DNA of 64,000 bases from CAKKQX01 sp963734595 (GTDB lineage Bacteria > Pseudomonadota > Gammaproteobacteria > Burkholderiales > SG8-41), in the NCBI GenBank assembly GCA_963734595.1, contig CAVTHV010000026.1, forward strand, positions 186,001 to 250,000. Reading direction: 5' to 3'. Positions 34,733 to 45,916 of the stretch are shown in pieces. The position numbers and the translations under genes are program-made. The notes beneath the pieces are model-generated. The model was not told the DNA's origin and searched no databases. It saw only the letters and a program-made list of their open reading frames with translations. Within the stretch, counting starts at the first letter, position 1. Every line of letters begins with the position of its first letter.

Positions 34733-35956
34733 ATGATCAGCAGGCGGGAATTTCTGAAGCGGGCGGGATGGGCGGCGGGGGGCGGCATATTGCTGCCGGG
34801 CATGGGCTGGGCCGCGGACATGGGTCCCAAGACCTTGCCGTCGGGTACGTTGGCTTCGGCGGTGCTCGAGGCGTTGCCGGGCAAGCGCCCGTTGATCAAA
34901 CGCTCGTTCCGTGCTCCCAATTATGAAACGCCGATGGAGTATTTCAACGAGGCGATCACGCCGAACGACGCGTTCTTCGTCCGCTGGCATCTGTCGAACA
35001 TTCCGGAGGTTTCCGCGGAGTCGTGGCGGCTGAAGATCGGCGGCGATGCGGCTGAAGCGCCGTACGAACTCACTTTTGACGAGCTGAAGAAATTCGAACC
35101 CGTCGAACTCGTCGCGGTCAACCAGTGCTCGGGTAACCGCCGCGGCCTTTCCAACCCGCACGTGCAGGGCGTGGAGTGGGGCTACGGCGCGATGGGCAAC
35201 GCGCGCTGGAAGGGTGCACGCCTGAAGGACATCCTGGCGCGGGCCAAGCTCAAGAAGGATGCGCTGGAAATCGGTCTTGACGGCGCGGAGACCGGAGCCA
35301 ATCCCGCGACCCCGGATTTTGTGAAAAGCATTCCGGTGTGGAAAGCCCTGGACGAAAACACGCTGCTCGCCTATGAGATGAACGGCGCGCCGCTGCCGCA
35401 TCTGAACGGCTTCCCCGTGCGCTTGATCGTCCCGGGCTGGACAGGCACCTACTGGACGAAGCAGATCATTTCCCTGCAGGCGCTGTCGAAGCCGCAAGGG
35501 GGGTTCTGGATGAATCCGGCCTACCGCGTCCCGATCGGCAAGTTTCCGCTGGTGGACCGCTTCGTGTCGCAGGAGACGCCGGGCAACCCGTCGACGCCGA
35601 TCACGGAAATCGTCGTGAATTCCCTGATCACCAACCTGCAGGACGGGCAGAAAGTCAGTGCCGGGCGTCCGGTGGAAGTGAAAGGCATCGCCTGGGACGG
35701 CGGTTACGGCATCAACCTGGTCGAGGTTTCGACCGATAACGGCCAGAGCTGGCGCCGGGCCGAGCTCGGCAAGGATCTCGGACGGTTTTCTTTCCGCCAA
35801 TGGAAGTTTGGTTTCACGCCGCAGGATCGCGGGCAGGTCACGGTGATGGCCAAGGCGACCAACGTCCGGGGCAGCACCCAGGTATTCGAGTTGATCTTCA
35901 ACCCTGCCGGCTATCACAACAACGTGGTGCAAAAAATCAACCTTCAGGTGGCGTGA
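34733..35956 (+). CDS. sorA: Sulfite dehydrogenase molybdopterin subunit (SorA/SoxC type)
   Basis: A ~407-residue periplasmic molybdoenzyme of the sulfite oxidase family. The N-terminus SRREFLKRAGWAAGGGILLP is a Tat signal. The Mo-coordinating Cys sits in VAVNQCSGNRRGLSNPHVQG; NGFPVRLIVPGWTGTYWTKQ and the C-terminal Mo-co dimerisation domain (VEVSTDNGQSWRRAELG, FRQWKFGF) are clear. ATG 34733 follows GGGGGAG. The next gene, 11 nt on, is a small cytochrome c, as in sorAB, so the pair should oxidise sulfite to sulfate and pass electrons to cytochrome c. Without the partner one could call it SoxC-like; the gene pair favours SorA. Confidence 0.88.
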   Translation: MISRREFLKRAGWAAGGGILLPGMGWAADMGPKTLPSGTLASAVLEALPGKRPLIKRSFRAPNYETPMEYFNEAITPNDAFFVRWHLSNIPEVSAESWRLKIGGDAAEAPYELTFDELKKFEPVELVAVNQCSGNRRGLSNPHVQGVEWGYGAMGNARWKGARLKDILARAKLKKDALEIGLDGAETGANPATPDFVKSIPVWKALDENTLLAYEMNGAPLPHLNGFPVRLIVPGWTGTYWTKQIISLQALSKPQGGFWMNPAYRVPIGKFPLVDRFVSQETPGNPSTPITEIVVNSLITNLQDGQKVSAGRPVEVKGIAWDGGYGINLVEVSTDNGQSWRRAELGKDLGRFSFRQWKFGFTPQDRGQVTVMAKATNVRGSTQVFELIFNPAGYHNNVVQKINLQVA

Positions 35957-35967
35957 GGAGACCGACG

Positions 35968-36246
35968 ATGAGAATGCTATTTTTGCTGGTGGGCTGCGCG
36001 ATGTCTTTTGGGGCCCTGGCTGACGAAAGCGCGATCAAGCTCAAGGATGGTCCCGGCCGTGACGTCGTGGCGGGCAACTGCGTCATGTGCCACAGCCTCG
36101 ACTATATCCCGATGAACTCGGTCTTCCTCGACCGCAAGGGATGGGATGCGACCGTGCACAAGATGATCAATGTCATGAAGGCGCCGATCAGGGAGCAGGA
36201 TGTCCCCGCGATCGTGGACTATCTGGCGAAAAATTACGGCAAGTAA
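35968..36246 (+). CDS. sorB: Small c-type cytochrome, sulfite dehydrogenase subunit SorB-like
   Basis: A 92-residue periplasmic monohaem cytochrome c: a signal peptide (residues 1-22), then GNCVMCHSLDYIPMNSVFL with the CxxCH haem site and a C-terminal VPAIVDYLAKNYGK helix. The axial Met is probably in KMINVMKAPI. ATG 35968 lies 11 nt after the sorA stop and has a GAGGAG site. The pattern (CHSxDYIPMNS) is the one seen in SorB-type subunits. A strong terminator follows. Confidence 0.88.
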   Translation: MRMLFLLVGCAMSFGALADESAIKLKDGPGRDVVAGNCVMCHSLDYIPMNSVFLDRKGWDATVHKMINVMKAPIREQDVPAIVDYLAKNYGK

Positions 36247-36286
36247 TTCCTGGCTGCAAAGGCGCCCGGCGGGCGTCTTGAGAAAA

Positions 36287-36314
36287 GACCCGGTTCAGGC
36301 CGGGTCTTTTTTTT
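36287..36314. terminator. Rho-independent terminator after sorAB
   Basis: GACCCGG-TTCAGG-CCGGGTC stem (36287-36306) with an eight-T tract to 36314 and an A-run before the stem, so it can act in both directions: it ends sorAB and may also serve cydX on the minus strand, whose stop is at 36336. Confidence 0.9.
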
Positions 36315-36335
36315 GAGCATCGATCCGGGGCGCAA

Positions 36336-36497
36336 TCAATCGTTGCCGCTCTGATCCTCACTGCGTTCCTTGAAACGCTGCCGGGTGGTGGCCTCATCGA
36401 GTTCGCCGAACGAGTATGAGGCTTCCAGCCACATCACGTTGATGATGCCGAAGGCCAGCGCGAGGCCGATGCCGAGAATCCACGTGAAATACCACAT
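36336..36497 (-). CDS. cydX: Cytochrome bd oxidase small subunit CydX
   Basis: A 53-residue single-span membrane protein: MWYFTWILGIGLALAFGIIN then VMWLEASYSF, the CydX signature, followed by a charged tail (GELDEATTRQRFKERSED). It stabilises haem binding in the CydAB complex. It lies 9 nt after cydB with an AGGAG site. The initiator ATG is at 36497 and the stop TGA at 36336-36338. Confidence 0.92.
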   Translation of the reverse strand: MWYFTWILGIGLALAFGIINVMWLEASYSFGELDEATTRQRFKERSEDQSGND

Positions 36498-36506
36498 GAT
36501 GGGCTC

Positions 36507-37650
36507 CTAATATGACGTATGGGGGTTCTTGCGTATGGTTTCCACCGTGATCTTGCCGCGCAACACGCGGTAGACCCAGGAGGTGTAGGCGAGCACGATC
36601 GGCAGGAAGATCACGACGACCCAGAACATGACCTGCAGCGTGCGGTAGCTGGAAACGGCGTCCCACACGGTGAGGCTGCTGTTGGGGTTGCTGCTCGAAG
36701 GCATGATGAACGGAAACAGCGAGAATCCCGCGGTGAGGATCACGCCGGACACCGCCAATGCGCTGGCCACGAAGGCGGGGAGCGCGCGGTTTGCAGCGGA
36801 GAACACGATGGCGATCGCCGCGCCCGCGAATCCGAGCACCGGCGCCGCGATCATCCACGGATGCGCGCTGTAGTTGGCGAGCCATGCGCCCGGGGCCTTT
36901 TCGACCGCCTTGGCGAGCGGCGTAAACGCGGTATCGGCCGGCGGCATCGAAACGATGCGGTAGCCGTCGATGCCCATCGCGACCCACACGCCCGGCCAGC
37001 GCGAAGGCTGCCATCATCACGATCGCGGCGACCTTGACCGCTGTTTTCGCGCGCGCGTTGATTTCGCCTTCACTGCGCAACTGGAGATAAGTGGCGCCGT
37101 GCATGACCAGCATGGCGAGACTGACCACCCCGGCGAGCAGGCCGAACGGGTTCAGCAGCGCGAAAAAGGACCCGGTGTAGTAGACCTGCATGTCGCGCTC
37201 GTAATGGAACGGCACGCCGAGCAGCAGGTTGCCGAACGCGACGCCGAACACCAGCGCCGGCACCGTGCCGCCGACGAACAGCCCCCAGTCCCAGGCGTTG
37301 CGCCAGCGCGGATCGTCGACCTTGCTGCGGTAGTCGAACCCGACGGGGCGGAAGAACAGCGCGAACAGCACCAGCAGCAGCGCCCAGTAGAAACCGGAGA
37401 ACGCGGTCGCGTACACGAGCGGCCAGGCGGCGAAGGTCGCGCCGCCGGCGGTGATGAACCAGACCTGGTTGCCTTCCCAGGTCGCGCCGACCGAGTTGAT
37501 GATGACGCGGCGCTCGTCGTCGGTCCTGCCGAGGAACGGCAGCAGAAAGCCCACGCCCATGTCGAACCCGTCGGTGACGGCGAAGCCGATCAGCAGCACG
37601 CCGATGAACAGCCACCAGATGACTTTCAGCGTTTCGTAATCGAAGATCAT
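36507..37650 (-). CDS. cydB: Cytochrome bd ubiquinol oxidase subunit II CydB (one apparent frameshift)
   Basis: A ~380-residue membrane subunit with eight to nine helices. The start MIFDYETLKVIWWLFIGVLL, the FAVTDGFDMGVGFLLPF and the VGATWEGNQVWFITAGGATF motifs are diagnostic, and the C-terminal half contains GFSLFPFIMPSSSNPNSSLT and WDAVSSYRTL. One extra base near 36995 breaks the frame at about residue 219. It overlaps cydA by 4 nt (ATGA) and is followed by cydX, so cydP-cydA-cydB-cydX form one operon for the high-affinity quinol oxidase. Confidence 0.93.
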
Positions 37651-39227
37651 GACGCGGTCCCCTTCGTTGATTGCGGCGCCGGTTCAAGATCGTAACGCCC
37701 GGTGTGCAGGCTGCTCGGCCCCAGGCGGATGTATTTGAGCATCAGGTACATCTCGACGATCAGCAGAAACGTGTAAAACGCGATAAAGGCGGCCAGGCTC
37801 AAATAGACGTTGGAGGCCGGCACGTTCGACACGCTGAGGAACGTCGGCAGCACGCCCGAGATGGTCCAGGGCTGGCGCCCGTACTCGGCGACCACCCAGC
37901 CCAGTTCGGCGGCGATCCACGGCAGCGGAATGCTCCAGAGGGCCAGCTTCATGAGCCAGCGCTGGGGCGCGAGGTTGCGCACCGCGAGAAAATAGAACGA
38001 AGCCGCGAAGATGAACAGGAACAGGAAGCCGAGCGCCACCATGAGCCGGAACGACCAGAACAGGGGCGCGACGCGGGGAATGGTGTCGGCTGCCGCCCGC
38101 TTGATCTGTTCCGGCGTGGCGTCGACGACGTTGGGCGTGTATTTCTTGAGCAGCAGCCCGTAGCCCAGGTCCTTTCTGTCGCGCTCGAATGCCGCTATGT
38201 TTTCCCCGCTGGTATCGCCGCTTTTGAGTTTTTGGAGATTGGCGTAGGCCACCATGCCGTTGCGGATGCGTGCTTCGGCTTCCTCCTTGAGTTCCCCGAT
38301 CCCGGTGACGGTCTGGTTCGTGGAACGCGTCGCAATCAGGCCGAGCATCCACGGAATGCGGACGGCATAGTCGGTGCGCTGCTCGGCTTCATTGGGAACG
38401 CCGAAGGCGGTGAAGGAAGCGGGCGCCTTCTGGGTTTCCCATTCCGCTTCGATGGCGGCGAGCTTCACGCGCTGCACCTCGCCTACCGTGTACCCGGATT
38501 CGTCGCCCAGCACGATCACCGAACAGGTCGAAGCGAGCCCGAAACCGGCAGCCACGGCGAACGAGCGGATGGCGAACGGCACGTCGCGTCCTTTGAGCAG
38601 GTACCACGCGCTGATGCCCAGCACGAACATCGAGGCCGTGACATAACCGGCGGCGACGGTGTGCACGAATTTCGACTGCGCGACGGTGTTGAAAATGATG
38701 TCGCTGAGGCTGGTCAGTTCCATGCGCATCGTTTCGTAGTTGAACTCCGCGCCGACCGGATGCTGCATCCAGCCGTTGGCGATCAGGATCCACAAGGCGG
38801 ACAGATTGGAGCCGAGCGCGACGAGGAACGTCACCCCGAGGTGCTTGATGCGCGTGAGGCGGTTCCAGCCGAAGAAGAACAGCCCGACGAACGTCGATTC
38901 CAGGAAAAACGCCATCAGGCCCTCGATCGCCAGCGGCACGCCGAAGATGTCGCCGACATAATGCGAGTAATAGGCCCAGTTGGTGCCGAACTGGAATTCG
39001 AGCGTGATGCCGGTCGTGACGCCCATCGCGAAATTGATGCCGAAGAGCTTGCCCCAGAACTGCGTCATGTCCTTGTAGATTTCGCGTCCCGTCATCACGT
39101 ACACCGATTCCATGATGACCAGGATCCACGACAGGCCGAGCGTCAGCGGCACGAACAGGAAGTGGTATAACGCAGTGGCGGCGAACTGCAGGCGCGAGAC
39201 GTCAACGAGTTCCAGGTCGGGCAGCAT
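37647..39227 (-). CDS. cydA: Cytochrome bd ubiquinol oxidase subunit I CydA
   Basis: A 526-residue membrane subunit carrying haems b558, b595 and d. RLQFAATALYHFLFVPLTLG holds the first haem His; the KLFGINFAMGVTTGITLEFQ and GTNWAYYSHYVGDIFG stretches, the LGDESGYTVGEVQRVKLAAI Q-loop and AEYGRQPWTISGVLPT are all standard. It is complete, without frameshift. It uses quinol to reduce O2 to water at low oxygen. The gene starts inside the end of the small upstream cydP gene (26-nt overlap). Confidence 0.97.
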   Translation of the reverse strand: MLPDLELVDVSRLQFAATALYHFLFVPLTLGLSWILVIMESVYVMTGREIYKDMTQFWGKLFGINFAMGVTTGITLEFQFGTNWAYYSHYVGDIFGVPLAIEGLMAFFLESTFVGLFFFGWNRLTRIKHLGVTFLVALGSNLSALWILIANGWMQHPVGAEFNYETMRMELTSLSDIIFNTVAQSKFVHTVAAGYVTASMFVLGISAWYLLKGRDVPFAIRSFAVAAGFGLASTCSVIVLGDESGYTVGEVQRVKLAAIEAEWETQKAPASFTAFGVPNEAEQRTDYAVRIPWMLGLIATRSTNQTVTGIGELKEEAEARIRNGMVAYANLQKLKSGDTSGENIAAFERDRKDLGYGLLLKKYTPNVVDATPEQIKRAAADTIPRVAPLFWSFRLMVALGFLFLFIFAASFYFLAVRNLAPQRWLMKLALWSIPLPWIAAELGWVVAEYGRQPWTISGVLPTFLSVSNVPASNVYLSLAAFIAFYTFLLIVEMYLMLKYIRLGPSSLHTGRYDLEPAPQSTKGTAS

Positions 39228-39444
39228 GGCCGGTCTCCTGTTGCGATGGGGTTGGGGCGGAGTGCGGGGCTGGTCTCAGCAGCGAGCCTGCAATGCCGGC
39301 GGCATCGAGGTGCCGGGCGGCGGGGGCGGAGAAGAAGGCGAGCCAGATCAGGTACAGCGCTGCCGCCTTGATCACCAGTATGATGGTGATTTCCTTCCAG
39401 AGCGGCGTCCGGCGCAGGCCGGCGAAGGGATTGGAATCGGACAT
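39202..39444 (-). CDS. cydP: CydP-like small cytochrome bd accessory subunit
   Basis: An 80-residue protein with one transmembrane helix: LWKEITIILVIKAAALYLIW followed by LAFFSAPAARHL, matching the KEI-x-IVLVIK-x-LxLIW-x-FFS pattern of putative CydP small subunits. The tail is Pro/Ser-rich. ATG 39444. It overlaps cydA by 26 nt, so it is translated with it. Its role is unproven; it may be an assembly or stability factor. It diverges from clpB. Confidence 0.75.
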   Translation of the reverse strand: MSDSNPFAGLRRTPLWKEITIILVIKAAALYLIWLAFFSAPAARHLDAAGIAGSLLRPAPHSAPTPSQQETGHAARPGTR

Positions 39445-39533
39445 GGCTGTGCCAATAACCCGATGTTAGACAACGCTAATTTACCACATAAGCGAAGGGG
39501 GCTCTCATCCTGGCCGCGAAAGTTCAGGAACGT

Positions 39534-39561
39534 CTTGAAACTGCAGCGCTTATCCCCATGT
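39534..39561 (+). promoter_or_regulatory. Sigma-32 heat-shock promoter of clpB
   Basis: CTTGAAA (39534-39540), a 13-nt spacer and CCCCATGT (39554-39561) match the sigma-32 consensus CTTGAAA-N(11-15)-CCCCATnT exactly. The predicted start near 39568 lies 22 nt before the clpB ATG, and a GCGGAC-type ribosome region follows. This is the only clear sigma-32 site I found in the window. Confidence 0.85.
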
Positions 39562-39589
39562 ACCTGTCAACCTTATTGCGGACAAAACC

Positions 39590-42194
<2,605 letters not shown>

Positions 42195-42229
42195 TTCCTG
42201 CTTTGACCGGAGTTGCGGCGGCTGCTGCG

Positions 42230-43369
42230 CTACAACTGCAGCGGCCGCCAGTAGCCGGTGAGTTCCAGGTAGCCGCGACCGGCCGGCTTGCCGTCGCGCA
42301 GCGCGCGCACCGCGCCTTCCCAGTAAATGGTGCCCGTGGACAGGCGCGTATCGTTTTCCTGGTCGTCCATCAGCGGCTCGATTTCGATTTGCAGCGCGCC
42401 GGCCCTGACGGCCCATGACACCGGGTAGGCGGCACCGGTGCGCGGCGAGCGCCATTCGCGGCGCGGCGTGAAGTCGACGTCGTCCGCGCCCAAGATGCGG
42501 GTTACGCCTTCCGCGCTGCGATAGCCGCCGCCCGCCCAGAATTTGCCGCCTTGCCGGTCGCGCATGCGAAACGCCATCAGCGCGCCGCCGTCGGCGAGAT
42601 TGATGCCGATCCAGTCCCAGCCGGCCGCTTCGCTGTCCATGTAGCTCGACGACCATTCGTGATCGAGCCACGCGCTGCCGGTTACCGGTTGCGCCTTGCC
42701 GCTGCGTTCCAGCGTCCCGCTGACCGTGAGCTGCGGCAGGCTGTAGTAATAACTGGCCGAGCCGGGCCGCGGTCCTTTGCGGCTCAGGCCGCGATCGCCC
42801 TGCAGCAAGGGCGGCTGCGTGGCGCTGAACGTGAAATCGAACCTGAAGTCTTTGGCTGCGATGCGCGCGCGATAAGCACCGTCTTCCTGCGCGAGCGACC
42901 AGTCGTCGATCCAGACGCGGGTGCGGCCCGTATCGGCGCCGGCGAGGGTCAAGCCGGCGCGCGCCGCGCGCTGATCGTGCTGCAGCCTGCCCTGCGCCGG
43001 GTCGCTCAGCGCGGCGTGCGCGATCAGGATCTGGCGCGGCGCGAACGCGCTCGGATTGTCGTCCTTCAGTTCGGGACGGGTGCGGAAAAAAGTGATCTGA
43101 AATCCGAGCGGCTTGCCGCCGGGAGCATCGAGCCAGCCCGTCACGTACCACCATTCGGTGCGGAATTCCGGGTGGCTGCCTTCGTCGTGAGGAAAGCGCA
43201 GCGTATAGCCCGGTACTACGGCAGCAAACGGCGTGACCGGTGACTGGTGACCAGTGACCAGTGATTGGTTGCTGGTGACTTGCGCAAAGGTCTTGGGCGT
43301 GACGAATGCACCTGCGACCCCGCCTAGCAGCGTCAGCACGCGCCTTCGACTTACACCCTCATCCTTCAT
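42230..43369 (-). CDS. AttH/CrtC-like lipocalin-fold protein
   Basis: A 379-residue exported protein of the AttH/CrtC family (carotenoid 1,2-hydratase superfamily): a Tat-like signal SRRRVLTLLGGVAGAF, then WWYVTGWLDAPGGKPLGFQ, FAPRQILIAHAALSDP, GSAWLDHEWSSSYMDSEAAG WDWIGINL. AttH sits with a LolD-like ATPase and an FtsX permease; here they lie directly upstream on the same strand, as in attEFGH-type clusters. The function of the set is uncertain; export or modification of a lipid or polyketide-like substrate is commonly proposed. The start codon and residues ~31-45 are encoded by heptamer repeats, which is unusual. Confidence 0.85.
   Translation of the reverse strand: MKDEGVSRRRVLTLLGGVAGAFVTPKTFAQVTSNQSLVTGHQSPVTPFAAVVPGYTLRFPHDEGSHPEFRTEWWYVTGWLDAPGGKPLGFQITFFRTRPELKDDNPSAFAPRQILIAHAALSDPAQGRLQHDQRAARAGLTLAGADTGRTRVWIDDWSLAQEDGAYRARIAAKDFRFDFTFSATQPPLLQGDRGLSRKGPRPGSASYYYSLPQLTVSGTLERSGKAQPVTGSAWLDHEWSSSYMDSEAAGWDWIGINLADGGALMAFRMRDRQGGKFWAGGGYRSAEGVTRILGADDVDFTPRREWRSPRTGAAYPVSWAVRAGALQIEIEPLMDDQENDTRLSTGTIYWEGAVRALRDGKPAGRGYLELTGYWRPLQL
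43239..43280. repeat. Heptamer array inside the AttH-like coding region
   Basis: Six 7-nt units (GGTGACT, GGTGACC, AGTGACC, AGTGATT, GGTTGCT, GGTGACT) fill 42 bases exactly. On the coding strand they encode the linker just after the signal peptide (NQSLVTGHQSPVTP-like). Because 42 is a multiple of three and seven, the unit keeps frame only over the whole array. Confidence 0.7.
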
Positions 43370-43387
43370 CCCTCAGCCCTCATCCCT
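43356..43387. repeat. Heptamer array at the AttH-like start codon
   Basis: Units CCTCATC, CTTCATC, CCTCAGC, CCTCATC on the plus strand. On the coding strand they read GATGAGG, GATGAAG, GATGAGG and supply both the purine-rich leader and the initiator ATG of the AttH-like gene (43367-43369). It reaches to 7 nt before the end of the ftsX gene. Confidence 0.7.
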
Positions 43388-43393
43388 GTTTGG

Positions 43394-45916
43394 TCACCAA
43401 TCCTCTCGCACCGCGCTCAGCACGCTGCTGTCCATCGCGCGGCGGCCGCTCCACACCGCGGTCGCGCTGGCCGCGAGGATCAGCACGGCGGCGAGCGTGG
43501 CGAGCGGCTGCCACGGCACATGCAAATCCATGCTCCAGTGAAACGACTGGCGGTTGATCACGTAAATCAGGATCAGGCTCAGCAGCCAGCCGAGCGCGAG
43601 TCCGAAGCCGGCGCCCACGCCCGCCACCAGCGTGCCTTCGCAGCCCAGCATCATGCCGATCTCGCGGCGCGTCATGCCGACATGGCGCAGCATGCCGAAC
43701 TCGCGCCGCCGCGCCAGCGCCTGCGCGCTGAAGCTCACGCTGACGCCGAACAGGCCGATCAGCACCGCGGCGATTTCGAGCGCGTAGGTCACGGCGAAGG
43801 TGCGGTCGAATACGGCGAGCGAGGTGGCGCGTATTTCGCGCGTTGCGGCGATCTCGATGCCGCCGGCATTGCCGAGGCTTTGACGCAGCGCCTCTTCAAC
43901 CTTGCTCGATGCCGTGCCTGCGGCGAGCCACAACGCCGCGTCGTTGACGAGACGGTCACCGGTGAGTCGAATATAAAGATCGCGGTCGATGACGATCGCG
44001 CCCGCCTGCTGCGCATAATCGCGCCAGATTCCCGCGACGGTGAACGGCATGGCGCGCCCGCCGATCGGCAATTCAATGTGGTCTCCGACGCGCAGACGAA
44101 ACAAGTCGCCCGCGATTTCGGAAACCCAGACCGGCGGCGGTTCGGGCGCGCGGACTGCGATGGACGGACCAATCAGGGGCAGGGTCTTGTATGCGGCGCC
44201 GGCGTCGACGGGGCGCGCAAGCAACATGACGGGCGGCCGGTCGGGCGCAAGCAGCAGGCTCTGGCGGCGCAGGAACCGGACTTGCGCGACGCCGGGCGTG
44301 GCGGCGATGCGCGCCTGCTCTTCGGGTGTGAAGAACCCTGTTTCACCCGCGTGCGCCGCGCGCAGGTAAAGATCGGCGGGCAGTACCTGCGTCAGCCACG
44401 TTTCGAGGGAATGACGAAACGACCCGACCATGATCAGCATCGCGACCATGAGACTGAAGCTCGTGACGATGGCCGCGACGCTGATCGCGACCTGGCGCGG
44501 CGTTGCCTGCAATTGCGTGATCGCCAGCATCGCCGGCGGAAAACGCGGCAGCGGCAGGCGTTGCAGCAGGCCCGCGGCGAACCGCGGCAAAACGAGGATC
44601 GCGCCCAGCAGAATCGCCGCGATCGCAACGTAGCCGGGCAGCGGCAGACCGGCCAGCGCCGGGGCCTGGGTGAGAATCAGTCCGAGTGCGATCAGCACTG
44701 CGCCTGCCCATGTAGTGCGTTGTTTTTTAATGATTTCTTCTTCATCACCGGCCCGCAGCGCCAGCGCCGGCGCGCGCCGGCCGGTTTCGATCGCGGATGC
44801 CGCGGCGCCGAGTATCGAGAACGCGACGCCAAGCAGCCAATAAGCGGCCAGAGCTGCGGGCGTAACGTGCAAAGCAGGCGAGAGCGTATTGAAATAACCG
44901 GCGCCGAGATCGCCGCCGAAACGCTTGAGCGCCAGCGCCGCCAGCGCGTAGCCGAGGATAACGCCCAGCGTCGCACCCGCCGCGCCGATGATCGCGCCTT
45001 CCGCGACCAGCAGCCTGACCAGTCGCGTGCGGGTCAGCCCGACCACCCGCAGCAATGCGAATTGCGAACGCCGCCGCAGCGACGAGAGCATCTGCGTGGA
45101 AAATACCAGGAATGCGCCGGTGAACAGGGCGACCAGCGCCAGCATGTCGAGGTTGAGACGGTAGGCGAGCGACAGGCTGGCGCTGCGCGCGGTCTCGCTG
45201 TCGAGGGTTGCCGCTATCACGCCGGCCGGCAACCGTGCGGCCAGTTCGCGCTGGAAGGTCGCGACGTCGACGCCGGGACGCAGCCGCAGATCGATGCGGT
45301 TGAGGCGGCCCAGCTGCTGCAGCCGCCACTGCGCGCCCGCGATGTCCATGACGCCCAGCCGCTGGCGGTATGCGCCCGCCGCCAGCACGCCGATGACTTT
45401 CAATTCGATGGCGGAAGTCCCGACGTAGACGCGCAGCGTGTCACCGGCCTTCACGCCCAGCCAGTCTGCGGCGGCACGGCTCAACATCACGGCGCTGGAA
45501 TCGAACAGCTCGATCGTCTTCGCTTGCATTCCCGCCAGCAGTCCGGGCTGGACGCGGGCAGCGCGGAACGGATCGATGCCGATGATCTTGAGCGTGCCGC
45601 GGTGCCCTGCCAGCGGCACGTCGAGCTCGAGCCCGGGACTTGCTGCCTGCACCTGGGGCAGACGCGCGATTTCCGGATAGATATCCTCGGAAAAACCGGC
45701 GCGTGGCCCGCGGACGACCAGGTCGACATCGCCGGCAAGGTTGTGGGCGGCGAGGTTGAATTCATTGAGCGCGCTGGCGTTGACGAGATGAACCGCCACG
45801 CCGAGCGCCACGCCGAGCGCGATGCCGAGCAGGGCGAGCACGAAGCGGCCGGTGTTGTCGTGCCACGCTCCACCGGACACCGCGCTGAACATGGCGCCTG
45901 ACGCCGCTGCCCGCAT
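43394..45916 (-). CDS. FtsX-like ABC transporter permease
   Basis: A ~840-residue permease with the MacB/LolC-type layout: an N-terminal helix (FVLALLGIALGVALGVAVHL), a large periplasmic domain (to ~260), three helices (MLALVALFTGAFLVFSTQML, then two more), a second periplasmic domain, and a C-terminal FtsX unit ending in LSLILIYVINRQSFHWSMD and ILAASATAVWSG. The start is ATG 45916, sharing one base with the ATPase stop (TGATG). With the ATPase and AttH-like gene it forms an export operon of the AttEFGH/DevC type. Intact. Confidence 0.9.
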   Translation of the reverse strand: MRAAASGAMFSAVSGGAWHDNTGRFVLALLGIALGVALGVAVHLVNASALNEFNLAAHNLAGDVDLVVRGPRAGFSEDIYPEIARLPQVQAASPGLELDVPLAGHRGTLKIIGIDPFRAARVQPGLLAGMQAKTIELFDSSAVMLSRAAADWLGVKAGDTLRVYVGTSAIELKVIGVLAAGAYRQRLGVMDIAGAQWRLQQLGRLNRIDLRLRPGVDVATFQRELAARLPAGVIAATLDSETARSASLSLAYRLNLDMLALVALFTGAFLVFSTQMLSSLRRRSQFALLRVVGLTRTRLVRLLVAEGAIIGAAGATLGVILGYALAALALKRFGGDLGAGYFNTLSPALHVTPAALAAYWLLGVAFSILGAAASAIETGRRAPALALRAGDEEEIIKKQRTTWAGAVLIALGLILTQAPALAGLPLPGYVAIAAILLGAILVLPRFAAGLLQRLPLPRFPPAMLAITQLQATPRQVAISVAAIVTSFSLMVAMLIMVGSFRHSLETWLTQVLPADLYLRAAHAGETGFFTPEEQARIAATPGVAQVRFLRRQSLLLAPDRPPVMLLARPVDAGAAYKTLPLIGPSIAVRAPEPPPVWVSEIAGDLFRLRVGDHIELPIGGRAMPFTVAGIWRDYAQQAGAIVIDRDLYIRLTGDRLVNDAALWLAAGTASSKVEEALRQSLGNAGGIEIAATREIRATSLAVFDRTFAVTYALEIAAVLIGLFGVSVSFSAQALARRREFGMLRHVGMTRREIGMMLGCEGTLVAGVGAGFGLALGWLLSLILIYVINRQSFHWSMDLHVPWQPLATLAAVLILAASATAVWSGRRAMDSSVLSAVREDW

